Assembly: GCA_028873965.1 (NCBI GenBank)
Contig: JAPPMU010000020.1
Span: forward strand, 64,097 to 128,096
Source of the DNA: Chloroflexota bacterium
GTDB taxonomy: Bacteria; Chloroflexota; Dehalococcoidia; Lucifugimonadales; UBA3495
Length of the DNA: 64,000 nucleotides
Direction: 5' to 3'
In this document: in pieces, positions 57,976 to 64,000 of the stretch
Layout of the letters: each line of letters begins with the position of its first letter
How positions within the stretch are numbered: position 1 is the first letter of the stretch
The notes under the pieces: model-generated
Databases searched by the model: none
Told to the model about the DNA's origin: nothing
The model's input: only the letters and a program-made list of their open reading frames with translations
Position numbers and translations under genes: made by a program

Positions 57976-59424
57976 TCATTCCTGGCCTTCAACGGCGGCG
58001 GGACCTCCCTCGGCCTCCACGGTAAGCAGCAGGCCGTTCACGGCGACCACGCGGACTCGCCGCCCGGCCGGAATGGAGAGGCCGTCGTTGCTGACGCTGG
58101 ACCAGGTCTCGTCGGACAGGGCGACCACGCCTCGAGGCTGAAGCGCCGACGTTACCACGCCGGTCTGTCCCACGAGATTGCCAGGAGAACTGCGGCCGTC
58201 GCTGCCGCCGGCCCCGCTTCTCCCGGCGCCGCGCCTCCGGCCGGTGCGGGACATGAACACCTCGTAGGCAAGGTAGCCGGCGACGGACAGTAATACGCCG
58301 CCGACGCCCACCAGCACCCAACGGTTCACCGACACGGTAGGGAAGCTTGGTGGAGAGATCCGCCCACCTCCAAAGTCGCCAAACAACAGCAGACCACCGA
58401 CCACTAGGCTCACCGCCGCGCCGATCCCTAAAGCCCCAAAACCGGACACGAAGATCTCAAGGGCGGCCAGGACGATGGCCAGGAGGATGAATGCCACACC
58501 GGCCCAGTTGAAGGGAAGGTTGCCCAGGGCGAGAAATCCCAATCCCAGGCAGATGATCCCGGCGACGCCGGGGCCGATGGCGCCCGGGGTCAGCATCTCG
58601 AACACCAAGCCCAGGCTACCGAGAGTCAGCAGCAGGAAGGCGATGTTGGGATTGGAGATGAAATCGACGAAGCGCTCCCGCCACTGCATCTTGAGTTCCC
58701 GGACCTCGACGCCGGTCAGCTGCAACGTGTGCTCACCGGCGACGGTGACCACGGTCCGTCCGTCCAGGGCGGTGAGCAGCGCCGGGATGTCATCGGCAAT
58801 GAGGTCAATGATTTCCGCGTCCAGCGCTTCGCTGGCGCTGTAGGAGGCAGCGGTGCGCACGGTCTCTTCCAGAGCGTCGGGGTTGCGTCCCCGCTCTTCG
58901 GCGATGGCCCGTATCAGGGCGGCGGCATCGTTGGTGACCTTGTCGGCCAGGGTCTCGCTGATCTCCTCGCCGGTGCCGGACACGGGCGTGGCGGCGCCGA
59001 TGTTGGAACCCGGCGTCATGGCGGCGACATGAGCGGCCGCGGTGATGAAGGTTCCGGCGGAGCCGGCCTGGGCTCCGCGCGGAGAGACGAAAACGGTCAC
59101 CGGCACCGGCGAGCCGAGTAGGATTTCCACGATCTCGCGGGTGCTATCGTAAAGACCGCCGGGCGTGTCCAGGCCAATTATCAGCAGCTGAGCCCCGGTC
59201 TCGTTGGCGCGGTTCACAGCCCGTTGGATCACGCGGACCTTGACCGGGCTGATGGTCTTTTCGATCCTCACGTTGAGGACAGTATCCGTCTGCGCGCCGA
59301 TGCGGGCTCCGGTACCGGCCAAGCCGAACAGGCCAAGGCAGACGAAGAGGGCGCAGGTCGCCAGCACTGCCCAACGCCTCACGTGTGGGCGAAGCGAACG
59401 ATGGTTAACGAGGGCGGAAAGCAT
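57976..59424 (-). CDS. NfeD1b-type membrane serine protease (ClpP-class)
   Basis: About 482 residues from the ATG at 59424, with a signal/anchor segment WAVLATCALFVCLGLFGLAG. A ClpP-like protease domain follows (DTPGGLYDSTREIVEILL, then the nucleophile in GSAGTFITAAAHVAAM and the lysine in LADKVTNDAAALIRA, i.e. a Ser-Lys dyad). Next are four to five transmembrane segments (residues about 250-370) and a C-terminal OB-fold NfeD domain (SPGNLVGQTGVVTSALQPRGVV). This is the long NfeD form that cleaves SPFH/stomatin partners. The SPFH gene is downstream. The track start at 59607 lies inside a repeat and is rejected. Confidence 0.92.
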   Translation of the reverse strand: MLSALVNHRSLRPHVRRWAVLATCALFVCLGLFGLAGTGARIGAQTDTVLNVRIEKTISPVKVRVIQRAVNRANETGAQLLIIGLDTPGGLYDSTREIVEILLGSPVPVTVFVSPRGAQAGSAGTFITAAAHVAAMTPGSNIGAATPVSGTGEEISETLADKVTNDAAALIRAIAEERGRNPDALEETVRTAASYSASEALDAEIIDLIADDIPALLTALDGRTVVTVAGEHTLQLTGVEVRELKMQWRERFVDFISNPNIAFLLLTLGSLGLVFEMLTPGAIGPGVAGIICLGLGFLALGNLPFNWAGVAFILLAIVLAALEIFVSGFGALGIGAAVSLVVGGLLLFGDFGGGRISPPSFPTVSVNRWVLVGVGGVLLSVAGYLAYEVFMSRTGRRRGAGRSGAGGSDGRSSPGNLVGQTGVVTSALQPRGVVALSDETWSSVSNDGLSIPAGRRVRVVAVNGLLLTVEAEGGPAAVEGQE

Positions 59425-59496
59425 GGGGACGTACCTGAGATTATGATCAAGGCGACGGGTTGGTATGTCAATCGGCTGGTTTGACTGATGCGCGCC

Positions 59497-59592
59497 CGGT
59501 TTGTCATCGTGAGGAGCGAAACGACGTAGCGATCTCGTTAACTGATCAGCGACTCCCTCAGCGACGAGATTGCCGCGCTTCGCTGGCAGTAA
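59497..59592. repeat. Interspersed repeat, family B
   Basis: GGTTTGTCATCGTGAGGAGCGAAACGACGTAGCGATCTCGTT at the left and GCGACGAGATTGCCGCGCTTCGCTGGCAGTAACAG at the right. Closely matches the copy at 13241 but without the central CCCCGC hairpin. Confidence 0.8.
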
Positions 59593-59627
59593 CAGTTTGA
59601 ACCACAATGGGTACGCGCCAGGCCGGT

Positions 59628-59657
59628 TTGACTAGGGCCGGCGGCTGCCCATACAAT
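59628..59657 (+). promoter_or_regulatory. Promoter TTGACT-18-TACAAT
   Basis: A good -35 and -10 with 18-nt spacing; predicted start near 59664, about 32 nt before the enoyl-CoA hydratase ATG. Confidence 0.6.
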
Positions 59658-59695
59658 GCGGCCACTTGAACAGCGCAACAGGAGCGATGATTTCC

Positions 59696-60556
59696 ATGGC
59701 TTACCAGTACATTCTGTCAGACAAAGAACGTGTCTCCAAGTGGGAAGGCAGCGGCGACCGGCGTCGCGAGGTGGTAGGGCACGTCGCGTTTCTAACGATG
59801 AACCGGCCGGAAGTGCTCAACGCCATGAACCGGCAGCTGACGGAAGAGCTTCACGACGCCGTGCGGTGCGCCAACGAGGATCCGGAGATCGGTTGCATCG
59901 TCGTCACCGGCGCGGACACGCACCCGCGTGTTCCCGCGTTTACGGCCGGCGGCGACATCCACGAGCAGCGTGAAGACCAGGCGGCGCTGAACGCGGGCAC
60001 CCTGACCCGGGACGGCATGGATGAGCGCGCCACGCGCCGGCAGCGCGGCGGGTACGAGGTCAGCGCCTCGGACAAGCCGGTTATCGGGATGATCAACGGG
60101 CTGGCCTATGGGGGTGGGGCGGTCTTGTCGTCCTCGCTGGACATCCGGATCGGGTCGGACGCGGCGCGGTTCCGGTTCCTGGCGGCGGCATACGGGCGGA
60201 TCAATTCGACCTGGACGCTGACCAATCAGGTGGGCTGGCCGCAGGCGAAGGAACTGCTGTTCACCGCGCGGATCGTGGAGGCGGAAGAGGCGTACCGCAT
60301 CGGGCTGCTCAACCACCTGGTGCCGACCTACCGGTTGCGGCAGAAGACGATGGAGGTGGCTACTGAGATTGCCACCAACGACACGCCGTCGGTGATCGGT
60401 ATCAAGCGGCTGTTGCTGCAGCACAAAGGCGAGAGCCTGGAGCAGCAGTGGATGAACGAAAAGGACTTCACCACCAACGTGCTGCGGGGCACCTTGGCGG
60501 AAGAAGCGTTCCCGGACTTCCTGGCCCGTCGGGGACGCCCGGTGCGTGGCGCCTAG
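59696..60556 (+). CDS. Enoyl-CoA hydratase/isomerase family protein
   Basis: About 286 residues of the crotonase superfamily. FLTMNRPEVLNAMNRQLTEEL and the acyl-CoA pocket GCIVVTGADT...AFTAGGDIHE mark the oxyanion half; GMINGLAYGGGAVLSSSLDIRIGSDAARF the second. The catalytic glutamates of classical hydratases are not obvious (around AAAYGRINSTWTLTNQVG there is no E-x20-E pair), so isomerase, hydrolase or decarboxylase activity are as likely. A 20-residue insert near 110-130 (ERATRRQRGGYEVSASDKP) is unusual. ATG 59696 with AGGAG upstream is preferred to the TTG start. Confidence 0.85.
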   Translation: MAYQYILSDKERVSKWEGSGDRRREVVGHVAFLTMNRPEVLNAMNRQLTEELHDAVRCANEDPEIGCIVVTGADTHPRVPAFTAGGDIHEQREDQAALNAGTLTRDGMDERATRRQRGGYEVSASDKPVIGMINGLAYGGGAVLSSSLDIRIGSDAARFRFLAAAYGRINSTWTLTNQVGWPQAKELLFTARIVEAEEAYRIGLLNHLVPTYRLRQKTMEVATEIATNDTPSVIGIKRLLLQHKGESLEQQWMNEKDFTTNVLRGTLAEEAFPDFLARRGRPVRGA

Positions 60557-60578
60557 CTCGTGCCGGCATCCCAGATGC

Positions 60579-60611
60579 AAAAGCCCTCCCCGGGCTCAGG
60601 GAGGGCTTTTT
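60579..60611. terminator. Bidirectional rho-independent terminator
   Basis: AAAAGCCCTCCC-CGGGCTCA-GGGAGGGCTTTTT is a perfect 12-bp stem with a T-run on either strand, between the convergent hydratase and the small gene at 60631. Confidence 0.95.
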
Positions 60612-60630
60612 CGTGCCCGCGGACGGAACG

Positions 60631-60903
60631 TCAACGGACGTTGCGGTGGCGGTGCTCCGGGTTTTCGTTGAGTTCCGCCGTGTCTCCGCTCCACCGGGTG
60701 TTGCCTTCGGCATCAATGATGGTGTAGGCGACGGGCGAAGAAGCCGGAGGACAGTCGCCGGGCATGGCGTAGTTGAGGTAGCGACTGGTCAACGTATTGG
60801 CGATGGGCTGGAACGGCGACAAGACGCGGGCCACGAAAGGCTTGTCCAGGACGTTCACGAGGATCCGATTGAACTGATTAACGCCGCTGTGAATGATCGT
60901 CAT
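60631..60903 (-). CDS. Small hypothetical protein
   Basis: A 90-residue protein with a good AGGAGG five nt before the ATG and a TATAAT-type -10 upstream. MTIIHSGVNQFNRILVNVLD looks amphipathic and the second half (AYTIIDAEGNTRWSGDTAELNENPEHRHRN) is hydrophilic with a basic end. No family recognised. Placed between two strong signals (promoter and terminator), so a real single gene. Confidence 0.75.
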   Translation of the reverse strand: MTIIHSGVNQFNRILVNVLDKPFVARVLSPFQPIANTLTSRYLNYAMPGDCPPASSPVAYTIIDAEGNTRWSGDTAELNENPEHRHRNVR

Positions 60904-60948
60904 GGTGCCCTCCTGTCAGAGTTGGATCGTGAAACACTGACTATCTTC

Positions 60949-60954
60949 ATTATA
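60949..60954 (-). promoter_or_regulatory. -10 element (TATAAT) for the small hypothetical gene
   Basis: Perfect TATAAT on the minus strand, 45 nt upstream of the ATG. No clear -35. Confidence 0.45.
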
Positions 60955-61058
60955 CGCGAACCAAGTGCCGCATAGCAGCCACTCAAGACTGCGGGGCCGA
61001 CAAGGATGCGCAAACGCCAACCGGTGAGCATCCCACACGCGCGTCTGCGGGGTTGAGA

Positions 61059-61673
61059 TCAGGCGTCGAGGGTCCCCTTGGTGCTGGGCACCTGGCCGGC
61101 GGCGCGTGGATCCGGCTCAACGGCGTCGCGGAGGGCACGGGCCAGCGCCTTGCACAGCGCTTCCGCTTTGTGGTGAGGACTGACGCCGGCGAGTACCTGG
61201 GCGTGCAGATTGATGCGCGCCTCGATGGCAAAAGACTCAAGGAAGTGGGCCACGAGGTCGCCGGACAGGGTCTCCACCATGCTGTCGTTGAGAGTGGTGT
61301 CCACGGCGACGTAGGGGCGGCCGCTCCAGTCGACGGCGACCATCACCAGGGTCTCGTCAAGAGGGACGATGGCGTGCCCCATGCGGCGGATGCCGCGCGG
61401 CTCGCCCAGCGCCTGGCCGAAAGCGCGGCCCAGCATAATGGCGGTATCCTCGACCAGGTGGTGCCAGCCGACGTGGGTATCGCCCTGGGCCTTCAGGGTA
61501 ATGTCGAACAGGCCATGACGGGCGATCTGGCTGACCATGTGGTCGAGAAAACCGTTGCCGGTGTCAACTTCATACCGGCCCTGGCCGTCCAGGTCCACGG
61601 ATATGGAGATGCTGGTTTCGGCGGTGGAGCGCTCCAGGGTCGCGGTGCGCGCGGACGGGTCAGGGGTAGTCAT
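61059..61673 (-). CDS. hisB: Imidazoleglycerol-phosphate dehydratase
   Basis: A 204-residue, single-function HisB that dehydrates imidazole-glycerol phosphate (histidine step 7). Manganese-binding histidines are in FLDHMVSQIARHG, HVGWHHLVEDTAI and SPHHKAEALCKALARAL, as in the family. The ATG at 61673 comes one nt after the hisC stop (TAG-C-ATG on the minus strand), so hisC and hisB are cotranslated. The longer ORF in the track has no start signal. The rest of the his operon is not downstream. Confidence 0.95.
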   Translation of the reverse strand: MTTPDPSARTATLERSTAETSISISVDLDGQGRYEVDTGNGFLDHMVSQIARHGLFDITLKAQGDTHVGWHHLVEDTAIMLGRAFGQALGEPRGIRRMGHAIVPLDETLVMVAVDWSGRPYVAVDTTLNDSMVETLSGDLVAHFLESFAIEARINLHAQVLAGVSPHHKAEALCKALARALRDAVEPDPRAAGQVPSTKGTLDA

Positions 61674-61674
61674 G

Positions 61675-62769
61675 CTAGTCCACCCCGAGGACGGCGCGGA
61701 AACCGGAGACCACGGCGTCGGTTTCCTCGGGCTTGCCGACGCTGGAGCGGATGTAGTCGCGCAGGAGTTCGTTGTCGAAATAGCGCAGGAACACGCCGCG
61801 ACGGCACATGGCTTCGTACACTTCCAGGCCCCGTCCATCGGGCATCTTGCACAGGATGAAGTTCGCCTGGGAAGGCCAGACGGTGATCCCGGGAATCTCG
61901 CACAGCAGCCGGTACATGCGCCCGCGCTCGTTGACGATGGCGTCGACCCGGTCCAGCAGGTGGGCGGTGTCGGACAACGAGGCCAGGAGGGCGATCTCAG
62001 CGGCGAGGTTGACGTTATAGGGAGGCTTCATGCCCATCATGGTGGCGGCCAGCTCGGAATCCATGGCGCCGGCGCCGATGCGGAGGCCGGCCAAGCCGGC
62101 CCACTTGCTGAAGGTGCGCAGGACGACAAGGTTCCGGTACTCGGACAGCAACGGCATCAGGGTCTGGCCGCAAAAGTCGTAGTACGCCTCGTCGGAGACA
62201 ACCAGCAGGCCGGTGTCGAGCAGGGCGCGGGCCTGAGCCTCGGTGACCACGTTGCCGGTGGGGTTGTTGGGAGTCGGGAAAAAGATGGCCTTGGTACGCG
62301 GCGTTATGGCCCCTTGTATGGCTTCGATGTCGATTTCGAAGTTCTCGTCGCGTGGCACCGATACGGCTTTGGCGCCAGCGACGTCAGCGGAGAACGAGTA
62401 CATGCCGAAGGTCGGCACCGGAATGATGATCTCATCGCCGGGAGCGAGGAACATCCGCATTAGGAGATCGATGATCTCATCGCTGCCGTTGCCGGCGACG
62501 ATGTTGTCCTCCGGGACGCCGAGGTAGTCGGACAGGGCTTCGCGAAGGCGACGCTGGGCGGGATCGGGATAGTGGTTGTAGTCTCGGAAGTTCCCCAGGG
62601 CCTCGGCGACCTGGGGCGACGGACCGTAGGGGTTTTCGTTGCCGTTCAGGCGGATGACCTGTTCCAGGGGGATACCGGCCTCCTCGGCCAGCGTTTCGCT
62701 GGGAGACACGCCCTGGTAGGTCTTCAGACGGCTGATGTGGGGAAGGAGCAGTGCTTCGATGTCAGGCAT
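61675..62769 (-). CDS. hisC: Histidinol-phosphate aminotransferase
   Basis: A 364-residue class I/II PLP aminotransferase: IRLNGNENPYGPSPQV at the start, NGSDEIIDLL for cofactor contact, TPNNPTGNVV, DEAYYDF and the PLP lysine in RTFSKWAGLAGLRIG, followed by the arginine in RSSVGKPEE (usually R.S.G..ee). It transfers an amino group to imidazole-acetol phosphate. ATG 62769 is chosen so that the frame starts MPDIEALLLPHI. Order hisC-hisB is typical, and hisD would be expected upstream; only its last codons are present. Confidence 0.94.
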   Translation of the reverse strand: MPDIEALLLPHISRLKTYQGVSPSETLAEEAGIPLEQVIRLNGNENPYGPSPQVAEALGNFRDYNHYPDPAQRRLREALSDYLGVPEDNIVAGNGSDEIIDLLMRMFLAPGDEIIIPVPTFGMYSFSADVAGAKAVSVPRDENFEIDIEAIQGAITPRTKAIFFPTPNNPTGNVVTEAQARALLDTGLLVVSDEAYYDFCGQTLMPLLSEYRNLVVLRTFSKWAGLAGLRIGAGAMDSELAATMMGMKPPYNVNLAAEIALLASLSDTAHLLDRVDAIVNERGRMYRLLCEIPGITVWPSQANFILCKMPDGRGLEVYEAMCRRGVFLRYFDNELLRDYIRSSVGKPEETDAVVSGFRAVLGVD

Positions 62770-62789
62770 GAGCAGACGTTCCAAATGCG

Positions 62790-62900
62790 TTAGCGGGTTT
62801 GCGTAGCTGCGATGTGGTCGAGGCGGGCCTGCACCGCGCCGGCGTGGCCGGGAAGGCCCTCAGCCTCGGCGATGCGGACGGCGGCGGCATCATGGCGCGT
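62790..62900 (-). pseudogene. hisD: 3' remnant of hisD (histidinol dehydrogenase)
   Basis: Reading the minus strand directly in front of hisC gives RIAEAEGLPGHAGAVQARLD followed by HIAATQTR and a stop at 62790. This is the typical end of histidinol dehydrogenase (helix with AEAEGL.aHA.Av..R). Going upstream the same frame meets a TGA at 62901-62903 after only 36 codons, and the rest of hisD is missing. It lies between hisC and the end of the helicase gene. Short, so the identification rests on one motif and on operon order. Confidence 0.65.
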
Positions 62901-62942
62901 TCACTCTATAAGGATTGGGGATGGAGCGCAACCGTACTTGTC

Positions 62943-64000
62943 CTATACCTGGTCAATGGCGCGCTGCAAAGCCGCATCAATGCGGGAACCCCTGCGTTGA
63001 AAACCGAGCTCGCGGCGCATTTCCGCCATCAACTCCTCGTCGGTGCGGAGCAAGGTGTCCGAATTGATCCAGCGCGCGAGGGCAACCAACTCGGTGTGGG
63101 AGTAATCAGTGATGGCGCCCCTGCCGGGTTGGACGTTGGGGCGGGGTCCGCGGCCGGGCAAATCCAGCACTGATGATATGAGAGGCTCTAAACTATCGCC
63201 GTTGACCGTACCATGATTACCAGAATCAGCATCGGTTACCGCTTGACGCCATGCTTCCACTGCCCGCTTGACTTCCTCCTCCGGGTTCCTGAACCAGTCG
63301 GTTGACCAAATGCGGTGGAAGCGCCAGCCTTTGTCTTCCAGCACCTGCTGCCGCAGTCGGTCGCGTTCACGAGCAGTATGAGCTGAGTGATAAGCGGCGC
63401 CGTCGGCCTCGATGGCGAGTACCATACGCCCCGGCTGTTCAGGATGAGCACAGGCAAAATCAATACGGTATCCGGACACTCCATACTGGGGAACTACCTT
63501 GATGCCCCGATCCTCCAACCGGTGCAGCACGTCCAACTCAAAGGGGTTGAGTGGCACCTTGCTGACCTCTGATCCGAGCTCTGACCCGCCGGAGATAGCG
63601 AATTCCAGATACTGACGAAGCAATTCCACGCCGCGGGCTGATGACCGTCCTGGATCCATGTCATGGTGGGAGAACGACGAAACCAGGTGGACGCGAGAAC
63701 GGGCGCGGGTAACTGCAACGTTGAGCCTCCGTTCGCCGCCAAGTTGGTTGAGAGGGCCAAAGTGGTAGGGCAGCGTTCCATTAGCGGCTTTATGGTAGCC
63801 GACACTGAGGATTATCACGTCCCGCTCGTCGCCTTGAACCCGCTCAATGTTCTTAACGAAAAAGCGTTCTTCGGACTTTTCTGAGAAAAACTCGTCAAGG
63901 GAAGCGTCTTTCAGGTCGCGCAGCCGGGCCCGCAGCGCCTCGTCGATATTGTGGGCGTGCCTGATGCCGAAAGCGATTACGCCAAGGGATTCATTGGGGG
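62943..64000 (-). CDS. Superfamily 1 helicase with C-terminal Vsr/DUF559-like endonuclease domain (5' end outside window)
   Basis: The frame is open from the window edge to a TAG at 62943; the ORF track shows only the part after an internal GTG. It starts PNESLGVIAFGIRHAHNIDEAL and continues IERVQGDERDVIILSVGY and LNVAVTRARSRVHLV, which are motifs V and VI of UvrD/Upf1-like helicases. From PLNPFELDVLHRL to about WRQAV follows a DUF559/Vsr-like nuclease with GYRIDFACAHPE and LAIEADGAAYHS (D ... E-x-D/G). A short tail with ALARWINSDTLLRTDEELMAEMRRELGF ends the protein. This is the tail of DUF4011-helicase-endonuclease proteins known from defence islands. Confidence 0.85.
   Translation of the reverse strand, partial: PNESLGVIAFGIRHAHNIDEALRARLRDLKDASLDEFFSEKSEERFFVKNIERVQGDERDVIILSVGYHKAANGTLPYHFGPLNQLGGERRLNVAVTRARSRVHLVSSFSHHDMDPGRSSARGVELLRQYLEFAISGGSELGSEVSKVPLNPFELDVLHRLEDRGIKVVPQYGVSGYRIDFACAHPEQPGRMVLAIEADGAAYHSAHTARERDRLRQQVLEDKGWRFHRIWSTDWFRNPEEEVKRAVEAWRQAVTDADSGNHGTVNGDSLEPLISSVLDLPGRGPRPNVQPGRGAITDYSHTELVALARWINSDTLLRTDEELMAEMRRELGFQRRGSRIDAALQRAIDQV

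Overview
The window is a GC-rich stretch with no rRNA or tRNA gene that I could recognise. It most likely comes from a Chloroflexota genome of the Dehalococcoidia/SAR202 type. This rests on the oligopeptide-binding lipoprotein with long valine/glutamate/lysine repeats after its lipobox, the abundance of CoA-transferase, thiolase, HpaI-aldolase, flavin and hydrolase genes typical of that group, and two families of short intergenic repeats. No marker gene fixes the species, so this is inference.

Layout. 0-7 kb: cysteine desulfurase, two tandem paralogous 600-residue EamA-type membrane proteins, a Uma2-type nuclease-like protein and a hydrolase. 6.9-9.6 kb: a BrnT toxin whose antitoxin is fused in frame to a VOC/glyoxalase domain, then a benzoylformate-decarboxylase-like TPP enzyme. 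9.6-12.7 kb: a compact minus-strand cassette of EVE protein, PD-(D/E)XK-like nuclease, AAA/ABC-type ATPase and a second PD-(D/E)XK-like nuclease, joined by two 4-nt stop/start overlaps. This is the best candidate for an undescribed defence system. 12.8-32.7 kb: orphan PII protein, acyl-CoA ligase, oligopeptide ABC transporter (binding protein and two permeases, no ATPase), OB-fold/thiolase pair, HpaI aldolase, RNase D, peptidase, TPR protein, hotdog protein, PIG-L deacetylase, TenA, hydrolase and an FMN alpha-hydroxy-acid oxidase. 33-37 kb: a three-gene 2-oxoacid:ferredoxin oxidoreductase operon. 37-45 kb: a lipoprotein, an Xsc-like TPP enzyme, DUF971 and FmdB zinc-ribbon proteins, a FAD oxidoreductase and a double CoA-transferase.

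45-50 kb is a second accessory island: BrnT and antitoxin, a large nuclease-methyltransferase fusion, an HNH nuclease and a nonsense-interrupted antitoxin-like gene. 51-53.4 kb carries a cysteinyl-tRNA synthetase fused to a family-2 glycosyltransferase, followed by a small HEPN-like protein. 54-60.6 kb holds an SDR, MeaB GTPase, an EVE-like protein, an NfeD/SPFH pair and an enoyl-CoA hydratase. The right edge has hisC-hisB preceded by what looks like only the last 36 codons of hisD, next to a superfamily 1 helicase/endonuclease that runs off the window.

Two global patterns stand out. An extended -10 promoter element (TGn followed by a TATAAT-like hexamer) sits just upstream of at least nine genes. 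Two interspersed repeat families fill many intergenic gaps. Functions are assigned by reading translated sequences and family knowledge; no database search was possible.
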